A DNA stretch of 64,000 nucleotides from Bradyrhizobium sp. BTAi1 (GCF_000015165.1 NC_009485.1:5661501-5725500), one strand, 5' to 3'. Shown: positions 8,707 through 20,113, counted from the stretch's first letter. Translations and numbers: made by a program. The notes: generated by a model from the sequence alone, not told the origin.

Positions 8707-9861
8707 ATGGCTGAACCCGTTGCTACTCCCGCCTCTCCTCTCAAGCGAACGCCGCTTTATGCGCTGCATGTCAGCCTCGGCGGCAAGATGGTGCCATTCG
8801 CGGGCTATGAGATGCCCGTGCAATACGCGCCCGGCGTGCTCAAGGAGCACCTCCATACCCGCGCCGCGGCTGGACTATTCGACGTGTCCCATATGGGCCA
8901 GGTCGCTGTGGTGCCGAAATCCGGCACAGTCGCCGACGCCGCAGCCGCGCTGGAACGGCTGGTGCCGCAGGACATCATCGGTATTCCGCCCGGGCGCCAG
9001 CGTTATGCCCAGTTCACCAATGCCGAGGGCGGCATTCTCGATGACTTGATGGTGGCGAATTTCGGCGAGCATCTGGTGCTGGTCGTTAACGCTGCCTGCA
9101 AGGACGCCGACATTCAGCTGCTGCGCGACGGACTTTCGGACGTCTGCGACGTGCAGCCTCTCGCCGACCGGGCGCTGCTGGCGTTGCAAGGCCCGAAGGC
9201 GGCGTCCGTGCTGGCGAAATTCTGTGCGGACGCCGAGGCCATGCGGTTCATGGATGCGGGGCCGCGCAACGTCGACGGGCTCACCTGCTACGTCTCGCGC
9301 TCCGGCTATACCGGCGAGGACGGCTACGAAATTTCGGTCCCGGCCGACAAGGCCGAGCAACTCGCCGAAGCGCTGCTGTCCGACAAGGACGTGCTGCCGA
9401 TCGGGCTCGGGGCCCGCGACAGCCTGCGGCTCGAAGCCGGGCTCTGTCTCTATGGACATGACATCGACACGGCTACGACGCCCGTGGAGGCGGCGCTGGA
9501 ATGGTCGGTGCAGAAGGTCCGCCGCAGCGGCGGCGCCCGTGCGGGTGGCTTCCCGGGCGCGGGCAAGATCCTGGCGCAGTTCGATAGTGGCGCGGCCCGC
9601 CGCCGCGTGGGTCTGAAGCCCGAAGGCCGCGCGCCGGTCCGCGAGGGCGCGACGTTGTTCGCGACGGCCGATTCGGCCGAGCCGATCGGCAAGGTGACCT
9701 CCGGCGGTTTCGGTCCGACGCTGAATGCACCGGTCGCGATGGGCTATGTGCCGACCGCTCTCTCCGCACTGGACACCGTGCTTTTCGCCGACGTGCGTGG
9801 CCAGCGACTGCCGCTGCGCGTCGCCGCCACGCCGTTCGTTCCCAACACCTACAAACGTTGA
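8707..9861 (+). CDS. gcvT: Aminomethyltransferase, glycine cleavage T protein
   Basis: A protein of 384 residues. It begins LKRTPLYALHVSLGGKMVPFAGYEMPVQY, the family's N-terminal signature. The segment AGLFDVSHMGQ and the C-terminal barrel are also typical. It transfers the methylene group from aminomethylated H protein to tetrahydrofolate, releasing ammonia. It is the first gene of the riboswitch-controlled operon, with gcvH 26 bases downstream. A GAGGA ribosome binding site lies upstream of the ATG. Confidence 0.97.
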   Translation: MAEPVATPASPLKRTPLYALHVSLGGKMVPFAGYEMPVQYAPGVLKEHLHTRAAAGLFDVSHMGQVAVVPKSGTVADAAAALERLVPQDIIGIPPGRQRYAQFTNAEGGILDDLMVANFGEHLVLVVNAACKDADIQLLRDGLSDVCDVQPLADRALLALQGPKAASVLAKFCADAEAMRFMDAGPRNVDGLTCYVSRSGYTGEDGYEISVPADKAEQLAEALLSDKDVLPIGLGARDSLRLEAGLCLYGHDIDTATTPVEAALEWSVQKVRRSGGARAGGFPGAGKILAQFDSGAARRRVGLKPEGRAPVREGATLFATADSAEPIGKVTSGGFGPTLNAPVAMGYVPTALSALDTVLFADVRGQRLPLRVAATPFVPNTYKR

Positions 9862-9887
9862 CCCCTGCAAAGCGCTGAAGGACGTCC

Positions 9888-10253
9888 ATGACCACGCTCT
9901 ACACTTCCGACCATGAATGGCTCAGCATCGAGGGCGATGTCGCCACCATCGGTATCACCGATTTCGCGCAGGCCCAGCTCGGCGACGTCGTCTTCGTGGA
10001 ACTGCCGCAGATCGGCCGCGCGCTGAAGAAGACGGAGGCCGCCGCCGTGGTCGAATCGGTCAAGGCCGCCTCCGACGTCTACGCGCCGATCACCGGCGAG
10101 GTGGTCGAGGTCAACCAGGCCATCGTCGACGAGCCCGCTTTGGTCAACACTGACGCCGGCGGCAAGGCCTGGTTCTTCAAGCTCAAGATCGCCGACAAAA
10201 GCGAGCTCGGCGGCCTGATGGATGAGGCCGCCTACAAGGCGCATACGGCGTGA
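9888..10253 (+). CDS. gcvH: Glycine cleavage system H protein
   Basis: A protein of 121 residues, the usual size. The lipoyl attachment lysine is K59 in the segment VVESVKAASD. It shuttles the aminomethyl group between the P and T proteins on its lipoyl arm. The gene sits between gcvT and gcvP in the standard order. A 192-base gap containing a dispersed palindromic repeat separates it from gcvP. Confidence 0.98.
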   Translation: MTTLYTSDHEWLSIEGDVATIGITDFAQAQLGDVVFVELPQIGRALKKTEAAAVVESVKAASDVYAPITGEVVEVNQAIVDEPALVNTDAGGKAWFFKLKIADKSELGGLMDEAAYKAHTA

Positions 10254-10282
10254 GACCCCTGCGGGCCACCACACCCGCCATC

Positions 10283-10412
10283 ATGCCCCGCGCAGGCGGG
10301 GCATCCAGTACTCACCAGCGGCAGCGGTCGACCAGAGACGCCTCGGCGTACTGGATCGTCCGCTGCAGCCTGTCCACGGGCTCGCCGCAGGCGAGACCGT
10401 GGGACGGACGAT
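10283..10412. repeat. Nested palindromic repeat between gcvH and gcvP
   Basis: Three inverted repeats lie in order: ATGCCCCGC/GCGGGGCAT (10283-10291 and 10296-10304), then ATCGTCCG/CGGACGAT (10355-10362 and 10405-10412) enclosing CTCGCC/GGCGAG (10381-10386 and 10390-10395). The pattern matches dispersed Bradyrhizobium repeats and the palindrome at 4172. It sits within the operon and may affect mRNA stability or the ratio of GcvP to GcvT and GcvH. Confidence 0.7.
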
Positions 10413-10445
10413 GACACCAACTTTGGATCTTCCAGCGAGGCCCTC

Positions 10446-13297
<2,852 letters not shown>

Positions 13298-13319
<22 letters not shown>

Positions 13320-14377
13320 GCCTCCTCACGCATGTCCCAAGAGATCGCGCGCCACGGCTCGCGACAATCAATGAGGTCAGGCATGCCGGGATCCGGCGCG
13401 ACGAGCACCGCATGCCAACGCCAGAGATTGGCGTTGGTCAATTCGGTGCCGCCCCACCAGCGCCGGATCGGATTATGGCTGCTGAAATCCTCCTCGCCGG
13501 CGAGGATTGCCTTGCCGAGCGGTGTCAGCGACAGGGTGCTGGCCGTGTAGCGCTCGAGGCTTTCACGGCGGTCGTGCATCTCGACCGAGAATGGCCATTC
13601 GGCAAGGCCGGCAATTGCAGGCACCCGTGCCAGCGCCAGACCGTCGAGCAACGTGCCTCCTTCCCAATAGTCATAGACGCGGCGTTGAAAGCGATCCCGA
13701 TGATGCGGCAACAGGTCGAACGGGTGCTGATAGCCGGCTGACAGCAATTCGAGGATTCTCAGCTCCGATGCTCCGAGGCCCGTCGCAACACCGGGAAGCT
13801 CATCGAGCATCTCCTGCACGCAGCGGCGAAGCTGCGGCAGCGCACTGAGATCCTGCTTCAACAGATCGGACCAGGCTTGCGGCGTCGGCGCACGAAACGC
13901 CTGCCATGCCAGATGACCCAGGTCGAGATGCGCACGTGCAAGCTCGACGCCGGCCATCATCCGACCGGCGCGTCGCCCGGCCGGGGCATCGAATAGCGGG
14001 ACATCGACATGCCGCAATACGATCTTCGTCGCGATCTCCGCGTGATCGCGCAGATAGTCCAAGAGCCAAATCAGCACCAACTGGTCGTTCGGACGGGTCC
14101 CCATCCACAGTTCGACGCTATCGCAACGGTCGACAAGTTCGAGAAAACTGTGACTTCGGCCGCCGACCGCCTTGAAGTCGCCACGCGAGGCGAAGTCCAA
14201 CCAATGCCCCCGCTTCCGTCGCGCGGTGCGCTGGGCGAGATTGGCCGACAACTCGGCGTCGGATGGCAACGGTCCCCACACGAAACGATGGAGAATTGGT
14301 ACCACCAGATCGGCAAAGCCGCTCCTCCGAAGCGCTCCGGCGCTGGGATCGTCAGCCACTAGAAACAAACGCGTCAT
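13298..14377 (-). CDS. DUF1835-like protein
   Basis: A protein of 359 residues starting MTRLFLVADDPSAGAL at the ATG at 14377, which has a GGAG site 8 bases upstream; an upstream start at 14410 is possible but less likely. The N-terminal pattern, in which a short beta strand is followed by S-A-G-A-L-R and then HRFVWGPLP, resembles DUF1835 proteins, as does the central HLDLGHLAWQAF region. No catalytic motif is visible, and the function of the family is not known to me. It is transcribed convergently with gcvP, overlapping it by 22 bases at the stop codons. It lies downstream of recA, but with a 290-base gap. Confidence 0.75.
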
Positions 14378-14667
14378 GCTGTTGGCTCCGGGACGACCTG
14401 ATTGGCTCAAGGCGCGAGCAACACGTTCGCGATCGACGCCCGACGCCCAGGATTGGCGTCGGAAATCGCAACGCCGCCGCGCGGATCCGGTCCGCCCGCG
14501 CGCACTTTAAGTTAGTCGCGTTGAAGATCTTATCCGGCGCTCAGAAACGGATACTCGCGGCACTCGGGAACGCAGCAGCCGCGGTTTTCGATAGAGCACC
14601 ACACATCTGCAAGCGGGCGCCGGAACGTCGGCTACTCACGTCCACGGCCCCCGCCGCCGTCGTCCCC

Positions 14668-15756
14668 CTACTCCTCCGCCGGCTCCTCACCGTCGGCATC
14701 GCGCTCCGCGTTGCCGGCCAGGATCTGCTCGGCGATCAGGCCGGAGTTCTGGCGGATCGCGGCCTCGATCTTCGCCGTCATATCGGGGTTGGCCTTGAGG
14801 AACGACTTCGAATTCTCGCGCCCTTGCCCGAGCCGCTGGCTGTCATAGGAGAACCAGGCACCGGACTTCTCGACGATGCCGGCTTTGACGCCGAGATCGA
14901 GGATCTCGCCCATCTTCGACACGCCCTCGCCATACATGATGTCGAACTCGACCTGCTTGAACGGCGGCGCCAGCTTGTTCTTGACCACCTTGACGCGGGT
15001 CGTGTTGCCGATCACCTCATCGCGCTCCTTGATCGCGCCGATGCGGCGGATGTCGAGACGGATCGAGGCGTAGAATTTGAGCGCGTTGCCGCCTGTGGTG
15101 GTTTCCGGCGAGCCGTACATCACACCGATCTTCATGCGGATCTGGTTGATGAAGATCACCATGGTATGGGACTTGTTGATGGAGGCTGTGAGCTTGCGCA
15201 GCGCCTGACTCATCAAGCGGGCCTGCAGGCCCGGCAGCGACTCGCCCATCTCGCCCTCGAGCTCGGCCTTCGGCACCAGCGCCGCCACCGAGTCGACCAC
15301 CAGCACATCGACCGCGCCGGAACGAACCAGGGTGTCACAGATCTCCAGCGCCTGCTCGCCGGTATCCGGCTGGGAGATCAGCAGCTCGTCGATGTTGACG
15401 CCCAGCTTGCGCGCATAGACCGGATCGAGCGCATGCTCGGCATCGATGAAGGCGCAGATGCCGCCCTTCTTCTGAGCCTCGGCGACGGTGTGCAAGGCCA
15501 GAGTGGTCTTGCCCGACGATTCCGGCCCATAGATCTCGATCACCCGCCCCTTCGGCAGACCGCCGATCCCGAGCGCGATGTCCAGCCCGAGCGAACCGGT
15601 CGACACCGTCTCGACATCCATCGAGCGGTCGTTTTTGCCCAGCTTCATCACCGAGCCCTTGCCGAACTGACGCTCGATCTGGGACAGCGCAGCGGAGAGC
15701 GCCTTACTCTTATCCATTGAGGAACCTTCGACGATACGCAGGGCGGTGGCGGACAT
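14668..15756 (-). CDS. recA: Recombinase A
   Basis: A protein of 362 residues. The Walker A motif GPESSGKT is at residues 77-84, and the core MGESLPGLQARLMSQALRK and C-terminal KANPDMTAKIE stretches are those of RecA. It forms filaments on single-stranded DNA, drives strand exchange and activates LexA self-cleavage. The start ATG at 15756 has an AAGGAG site 5 bases upstream; a second ATG at residue 14 (MDKSKALSAALSQ) is the start in some other species. Expression is SOS-controlled through the LexA box at 15849. Confidence 0.99.
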   Translation of the reverse strand: MSATALRIVEGSSMDKSKALSAALSQIERQFGKGSVMKLGKNDRSMDVETVSTGSLGLDIALGIGGLPKGRVIEIYGPESSGKTTLALHTVAEAQKKGGICAFIDAEHALDPVYARKLGVNIDELLISQPDTGEQALEICDTLVRSGAVDVLVVDSVAALVPKAELEGEMGESLPGLQARLMSQALRKLTASINKSHTMVIFINQIRMKIGVMYGSPETTTGGNALKFYASIRLDIRRIGAIKERDEVIGNTTRVKVVKNKLAPPFKQVEFDIMYGEGVSKMGEILDLGVKAGIVEKSGAWFSYDSQRLGQGRENSKSFLKANPDMTAKIEAAIRQNSGLIAEQILAGNAERDADGEEPAEE

Positions 15757-15827
15757 TGGCGCTCCTTATGGCGGGGATTCGCGGGATGGACAAATGGTTA
15801 ACGAGGCCGGGCAACAATCTTGAGGTG

Positions 15828-15856
15828 AATGTACCCGATCTGTTCTTTGTTCGCAA
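15828..15856 (-). promoter_or_regulatory. recA promoter
   Basis: Read on the minus strand, a -35 TTGCGA (15856-15851) and a -10 TACATT (15833-15828) are separated by exactly 17 bases, about 75 bases ahead of the start codon. The -35 element lies inside the LexA box, so LexA binding would block RNA polymerase. Confidence 0.65.
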
Positions 15857-15863
15857 TATGTTC
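15849..15863. promoter_or_regulatory. LexA (SOS) box, alphaproteobacterial type
   Basis: GTTC-GCAATAT-GTTC is an exact match to the direct-repeat GTTC-N7-GTTC operator used by LexA in alphaproteobacteria. A further GTTC lies just before it at 15842-15845. It overlaps the -35 element of recA. Confidence 0.9.
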
Positions 15864-16207
15864 TTTCTCGCATTCGGGGGCATTTACAGCTTCGGCTCAT
15901 AGCGCCCCGAGAGAGCCAGGTGCCCTGGTCGCTGGACATCCCGAGCCTGAGCCAGACCGGCGCGCGCTCGCGCCCGGCAGTACGCACCGGTTCCCAGCGC
16001 CAGGGCTGCCCGCTGAGGCACAGGCGCTGCGCGGGGGCATGATCGGCGGGCGCTGATCAGGACAAGACCGCAGGCTCGGTGCCACATCTCCCCACCGAAG
16101 CAGATCGAACGACAATCACAGATTGAGACAATGACGAAAAACTTGCCGGAGCCGTGCCGTTCTGCTTGGTCTGGAGAGACCAGATCACCGGCCTCCCTTG
16201 AAACCAC

Positions 16208-16561
16208 ATGACCATCGCCAACCCGACGATCACCCTATGGCGCCCGGTGGGTCCGAAGGAACTCGCACTGATCGCGGCGTCGGGCATGCGTGCGTTTCCG
16301 CCGCGGCTGCCGGAGCAGCCGATCTTCTATCCCGTGCTGACCGAGGCCTACGCGGTGAAGATCGCGCGCGACTGGAACGTGCCGGCGAGCGGCAGCGGTC
16401 ACGTGCTGCGCTTCGAGGTGCTGCGCACTTTCGTCGATCGCTATGAGGTACGCGAGGCCGGCGGACGCGATCATCTCGAGTACTGGATTCCGAGCGAGCA
16501 CCTTGCTGAGTTCAATGCGGCCATTGTCGGTCCGATCGTGCTGGTCAAGACTTTTCCTTGA
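16208..16561 (+). CDS. Conserved small protein of unknown function
   Basis: A protein of 117 residues starting MTIANPTITLWRPVGPKEL. It is close in character to short rhizobial proteins that databases have sometimes labelled 'ADP-ribosylation/crystallin J1'. That name rests on weak similarity and I do not take it as function. The composition is that of a soluble globular protein, with no signal peptide or Cys cluster. It stands alone, with over 400 bases on the 5' side and over 600 on the 3' side. Confidence 0.85.
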   Translation: MTIANPTITLWRPVGPKELALIAASGMRAFPPRLPEQPIFYPVLTEAYAVKIARDWNVPASGSGHVLRFEVLRTFVDRYEVREAGGRDHLEYWIPSEHLAEFNAAIVGPIVLVKTFP

Positions 16562-17198
16562 AACAACCAACTTCTGCGCGCGTGCGCTGACCGCACCTCC
16601 GTGGTTCTCCTGAGAAGAACGAAGTTCCAACCGCTCTTCTGCTTTTGTTCGGCTCGTAGCGCGTGCGACAGCTTATTTCTCGTGCAATCCGATCCGTTTC
16701 TGCCTGAGCTTCATCGGTCATGCGCTCCATGCGATGCGCCCCGCGCCCCCCTCAGCTTGTTCCATGGCCGCGATATGATGGTCAGCAGATAAAGCGCCGC
16801 AGGCCGCAAAGAGCGATCTCTTCCACGCCAGCCGAAAGGGATGGCCCCGGGGGCGGAACCGCGCGCTGCGCAACACTGACCCGCAAGTCGCTCTGGAGTG
16901 GATCGGACAACAAGCATTGTCATAAACTCTTGGTTGCGATATATGGGTTCGGTTGTCGGACACGAACAGATTTTTGATCAGCCCCGAATTTGTTTGTTTG
17001 TTGCGATGATAGCTGGCCGATATCAGCACATGATTTACGGCCGCGCTTTGTCACCTCTAGGCGCACGGCCCTGAAACCATCCGCGCCAAAGGGCGAGAGA
17101 AAGCCCCGGACCCCGTCCGGGGCTTTCGACGTTTTGGATCGTCCGCCTCCCCGCACGGTGTTGTCATACAGCCCGGCGCAATCCGCGCGGAACTGATC
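16562..17198. other. Intergenic stretch, 637 bases
   Basis: Neither strand has a frame with convincing composition. The middle (about 16900-17020) is noticeably AT-richer than its surroundings. A strong hairpin at 17100-17126 suggests that a transcript ends in this region. Confidence 0.5.
17100..17126. terminator. Terminator-like hairpin
   Basis: A perfect 11-base stem (AAAGCCCCGGA and TCCGGGGCTTT) around the loop CCCCG. The T tract is part of the stem and is followed by CGACGTTTTGG. It could terminate a rightward transcript from the stretch upstream, possibly an unannotated small RNA. Confidence 0.55.
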
Positions 17199-17411
17199 GT
17201 GCCGCTCGTGCATCATGAGGGGATGAAACAAGATGAGGTCATGTGCCTCTCCTGCAGAGCCGGTTTGCAGCGCATCGAACTGCGGTCATATGCGTGCCCA
17301 CCGGGTGACGTGCGCTGCCCTCTATGCGACGCGCTGCTCGAAACGCCGGATGGTTCGACCGCCGTCGCGTACCGCCTGGCGGTCGCGCCGGAGCGGATCA
17401 TCGATCGCTGA
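17199..17411 (+). CDS. Small zinc-ribbon-like protein
   Basis: A protein of 70 residues. Two Cys pairs, CLSC at residues 16-19 and CPLC further on, with the following ALLETPDGSTAVAYRL, suggest a zinc ribbon. Similar short proteins recur in Bradyrhizobium as I recall. The start is uncertain: a GTG at 17199 or an ATG at 17223, whose nearest purine-rich stretch abuts it too closely to be a good ribosome binding site. Role unknown. Confidence 0.65.
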   Translation: MPLVHHEGMKQDEVMCLSCRAGLQRIELRSYACPPGDVRCPLCDALLETPDGSTAVAYRLAVAPERIIDR

Positions 17412-17807
17412 GACCGGTTGATGGCCCTGACTGTTTCGGGAAAACGCCGCGGCGGATGTGGTGTCGGTCCCCTATGCGACGAGCGTTGACCTGTCGCAAA
17501 GCATGCGCGCACGCCCTGTCATATAGTTGCAATTGTCATTGCCGAACTGCCCCGTCGGGAAGCTACGACGTTGACGCGGAGCCTCGGACCGCAGCGGTCC
17601 GAGGCTCACTTGTTTCAGTGCACAGGCCGCCCAAGATTACAGCAGATCAGGGGTGAGGCTTCACCGCGGACACGTTTCCGCTGTGCCGGTGCGGTCGTCA
17701 TCGACCGTATTTTACCGGAATTGATCCGATTGGGTTTTCCGCATCCATTTACCCTGCGTTCATCAAACCCAGCGGCCTGGGGCGGTCAGGGGTCAACGGT
17801 TTTGGCA
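17412..17807. other. Intergenic stretch, 396 bases
   Basis: This contains a strong terminator-like hairpin at 17579-17607, described separately. I see no other gene or RNA in it. An open frame runs through the second half in phase with the DUF6894 gene, but its composition is not protein-like. Confidence 0.5.
17579..17607 (+). terminator. Terminator-like hairpin
   Basis: Arms GAGCCTCGGACCGC (17579-17592) and GCGGTCCGAGGCTC (17594-17607) are perfectly complementary, so the stem is about 12 bases with a small loop. It is followed by ACTTGTTTC, a weak T-rich tail. It lies 168 bases past the zinc-ribbon-like gene. Confidence 0.5.
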
Positions 17808-18047
17808 ATGCCGCTCTATTTCTTTCGTATCCGTAATGGCCACTTCTCCGGCGCGTCCGAGTATGGCACCGAATGTGCCGATCGGAATGCAGCCTGGAAA
17901 GAGATGACCACTGTCTGCGCCGACATGGCGAGCAGCATCTCGCGAAAGCTTGCCGAAAACTCCGAATGGCAGATGGAGTTGCTCGACGAAGCGAGGCAGC
18001 CCGTATTCCGGATCAGGATCGTCGCGGAATCCCTCGATCAGGCGTGA
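17808..18047 (+). CDS. DUF6894-like small protein
   Basis: A protein of 79 residues starting MPLYFFRIRNGHFSG at the ATG at 17808. The opening MPxYFFxxRNG, the central AWKEMTTVCADMASSI helix and the closing VFRIRIVAES strand are the pattern of DUF6894 proteins, which are abundant in Bradyrhizobium and have no known function. The frame is open for 79 codons upstream, but that part does not look like protein. The ribosome binding site is weak. Confidence 0.8.
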   Translation: MPLYFFRIRNGHFSGASEYGTECADRNAAWKEMTTVCADMASSISRKLAENSEWQMELLDEARQPVFRIRIVAESLDQA

Positions 18048-18142
18048 TAGCGGCCATTCATATCTCCCAGGTAGAAACAGCAATTGAGATTCAATCATTG
18101 CCTGTTGCGAACGTAGAGCGACCGGCCATTCTTCGTGAGACT

Positions 18143-18156
18143 TTGATTTAGATCAA
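18143..18156 (+). promoter_or_regulatory. Fnr/FixK-type box
   Basis: TTGAT-TTAG-ATCAA is a perfect match to the palindromic binding site of the Crp/Fnr family regulators Fnr and FixK. With flanking bases the palindrome is 16 bases. Its centre lies 44 bases before the start codon at 18194. If the site sits at the usual -41.5, transcription would start only a few bases before the gene. Confidence 0.75.
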
Positions 18157-18193
18157 AATGCCTGTTCCCGTCCTGGCAGACATTTAAATTTGT

Positions 18194-18367
18194 ATGGGTA
18201 ATCTGATCTTCAAATGTCCGCGAACCGGGATGAACGTGCAGCATTGGCTGGAAGAGCCGAAGCCAGGCGACCCGGCCTGCGCGTATGAAACGGTGGTCTG
18301 CAAGGCCTGTACCCGGCTTCACTTCATCAATCGCGACACGCGCAAACTGCTGGGCGAAAAAGAATGA
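18194..18367 (+). CDS. Small Cys-containing protein, probably oxygen-regulated
   Basis: A protein of 57 residues, MGNLIFKCPRTGMNVQ at the start. It has C8 in a C-P-R-T-G turn, C29, and a C36-K-A-C39 pair followed by TRLHFINRDT. The spacing suggests a small zinc-binding ribbon. I recall close relatives as short hypothetical proteins in Bradyrhizobium. A perfect FixK/Fnr box lies 38 bases upstream, so expression is probably induced when oxygen falls. The reading frame has normal coding bias and ends TGA at 18367. Partner and function are unknown. Confidence 0.8.
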   Translation: MGNLIFKCPRTGMNVQHWLEEPKPGDPACAYETVVCKACTRLHFINRDTRKLLGEKE

Positions 18368-18382
18368 TCGTCTCGCAGCGGC

Positions 18383-18613
18383 TCAGTCGGCGCTCGGCAG
18401 GCGCCGCATCGTAAACTCGATGGCCCCGTCGGGCAGCTCGCGCCAGCTTTCGACGGCGCTCATATAGCCCGCCTTCGGATATCGGGTGAGATAGTCGCGA
18501 GCCTTGGCGCGTGCTTCCTCGCGCGGCAACTTGAACGTGTCACGGACATAGCCGTCGCCCATACGGCGCCGGGCCGCCATCCGGCTGGCAATGTCACGCG
18601 GACGCAATCCCAT
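18383..18613 (-). CDS. Conserved small protein of unknown function
   Basis: A protein of 76 residues with a GGAG site 7 bases before the ATG. The body, RMGDGYVRDTFKLPREEAR through YMSAVESWRELPDGAIEF, has balanced composition and looks like a helix followed by a small beta sheet. It converges with the small Cys-containing gene, their stops being 15 bases apart. No motif is recognised. Confidence 0.7.
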   Translation of the reverse strand: MGLRPRDIASRMAARRRMGDGYVRDTFKLPREEARAKARDYLTRYPKAGYMSAVESWRELPDGAIEFTMRRLPSAD

Positions 18614-18742
18614 CGACGAACTCCAGCGCGTTACACCCCGTCAATATAGACGAGGCCGCGCGGAATCCGAGTCCGGCATACTGCCACCCGGGCCTATCGC
18701 CGATCTTGCCTGGACGGCACAGGCGGCCGAGTGCGGCAGCGC

Positions 18743-19039
18743 TCAGTTGGTCGTAGGGTTCGCCTTGGGCTTCTTGGCCGCCGTGGTCTTCACGGCCGGC
18801 GCCGTTTTCGGCTGTTCCACGGCGCGAACATTGCCCCATGGGTCAGCGGAGGTCTTGGCGTCGGGGATCTTGCGCATCGTGTCCTTGTAGGCCTTCTCGC
18901 GCGCCGCCTCGGCTTCCTTCTCCTCAGGCGTCTTGGAGGGACCGTCAGCGAGAAGATTGATGTTCGGCATCTGCGCCACGGCCGGGACAGCCCAGCCAGC
19001 AGCCACGGCGAGCGCCATCGTCACAATCAGCTTCTTCAT
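18743..19039 (-). CDS. Small exported protein of unknown function
   Basis: A protein of 98 residues. A clear signal peptide (MKKLIVTMALAVAAGWAVPAVAQ) is followed by a charged, Lys/Ala-rich region (TPEEKEAEAAREKAYKDTMRK) and a C-terminus rich in Pro, Thr and Lys. A GGGAG site precedes the ATG. Proteins of this type, with a PSKTPEEKEAE segment after the signal, recur in Bradyrhizobium. The role is unknown; it acts in the periplasm. Confidence 0.8.
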   Translation of the reverse strand: MKKLIVTMALAVAAGWAVPAVAQMPNINLLADGPSKTPEEKEAEAAREKAYKDTMRKIPDAKTSADPWGNVRAVEQPKTAPAVKTTAAKKPKANPTTN

Positions 19040-19276
19040 TGGTTACTCCCGATAGTGGCGGGCCTTATAGCATCGCTTCGCCATGCGCCAAGTCTTTCGC
19101 CCTGCGCCAAGCCACGCCGCCGCGCCGAATCCGGCCATCCACTGCCGGCTGTCATCGGCCCGCCATTCATCATAGGATTCGAACTCCGACCTTTTCAAGC
19201 CGCCAGCCTGCGGCAATCGGTCGGCTGCCCGCCCGATCAAGGCTGGCGAAATGACACGACATGGGAGGCTCCGTAC

Positions 19277-19717
19277 GTGCCGACTGACGCCCTGAACTTC
19301 ACCCTCGATGACGCGCGCCGAATCCTGGACGACGTGTTCGCGCCCTGGATCAAGGATCTTGCCTTGACCGTGGAGGACATTGCGCCGACGCCGCAGGGCG
19401 AGCCCGGCGCCATTCTGCGCATGCCGTTCTCGTCACGTCTGTGCCGGGACAATGGCGTCGTCTGCGGACAGGCGATGATGGCCTTCGCCGACACTGCGAT
19501 GGTGATCGCCATGGTCACGGCGAATAGCGGCTACCGGCCGATGACCACGGTCGACCAGACCACGCATTTCATGCGCGCGGTCGCCTCCTCCGATGTGCTC
19601 GCCGATGCGCGCGTTGTCCGACTCGGCCGCACCATGAGCTTCGGCCGTGTCACGCTGACGAGCGCCACTGACGGCAAGCCCGTCGCGATGGTGTCGAGCG
19701 CATTCGCGATGCTCTGA
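19277..19717 (+). CDS. Hotdog-fold thioesterase (PaaI family)
   Basis: A protein of 146 residues. I choose the GTG at 19277 because GGGAGG lies 8 bases upstream; the much longer open frame behind it has no protein character. The segment CGQAMMAFADTAMVIAM corresponds to the hotdog central helix with the HGG(A/x)-like region replaced by VVCGQA, and TTVDQTTHFMRAV is the following strand. The family hydrolyses acyl-CoA thioesters. The catalytic details cannot be fixed from sequence alone. Confidence 0.82.
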   Translation: MPTDALNFTLDDARRILDDVFAPWIKDLALTVEDIAPTPQGEPGAILRMPFSSRLCRDNGVVCGQAMMAFADTAMVIAMVTANSGYRPMTTVDQTTHFMRAVASSDVLADARVVRLGRTMSFGRVTLTSATDGKPVAMVSSAFAML

Positions 19718-19861
19718 TCCGGGAAGCTACGGGCGTTAACAGAAGATGAAGATCGCACGCCGATCTTCGCGAGCCGCATTTATCTCGATGAAACCCGGCC
19801 CTGGTTTATTTTAGGCGCATTTGAAGCGAAAGGCGGCGCCAAGCGGCATCGGGTTACGGCC

Positions 19862-20113
19862 ATGAGCGAGACAGACGAGAAACGGATCGCACCCCGGCAC
19901 CGGGTGCTGAAGCAAGGCAGGCTGGCGTTCGACGGCGGCGGCGCCGTCGATTGCATGGTCCGCAACATGTCGAATACCGGCGCGCGCGTCGAGGTTGTCA
20001 ATCCGGTCGGCCTGCCCGGAGCCTTCACGCTGGTGATCCCCTCCGACAAGTTCACGCGGCGCTGCCATGCGGTGTGGAGCCACGACAAGCGGATCGGCGT
20101 CGCATTCGACTGA
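19862..20113 (+). CDS. PilZ-domain protein
   Basis: A protein of 83 residues, the length of a stand-alone PilZ domain. The RxxxR motif is present (R-I-A-P-R at residues 8-12) with the D/NxSxxG motif NMSNTG about 27 residues later. These bind cyclic di-GMP. It could act as a small c-di-GMP receptor. An HD-GYP protein that may degrade c-di-GMP is encoded 5 kb away, but there is no direct link. Confidence 0.9.
   Translation: MSETDEKRIAPRHRVLKQGRLAFDGGGAVDCMVRNMSNTGARVEVVNPVGLPGAFTLVIPSDKFTRRCHAVWSHDKRIGVAFD

Larger units (their letters stand above)
15757..16207. other. Divergent intergenic region upstream of recA
   Basis: About 450 bases between recA and the small rightward gene at 16208. The recA-proximal third holds the promoter and LexA box described separately. 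I see no gene or clear structured RNA in the rest. Confidence 0.6.

Noticed and set aside
6210..8714. Long open frame on the plus strand opposite alaS
   Set aside because: It lies entirely over the well-conserved alaS gene. Its translation is rich in R, L, D and H with no domain; long antisense frames are common in GC-rich DNA.
18731..19276. N-terminal extension of the hotdog thioesterase frame by 182 codons
   Set aside because: It lies antisense to a small exported protein, has no protein-like composition, and a GTG with a good GGGAGG site at 19277 gives the normal family length.
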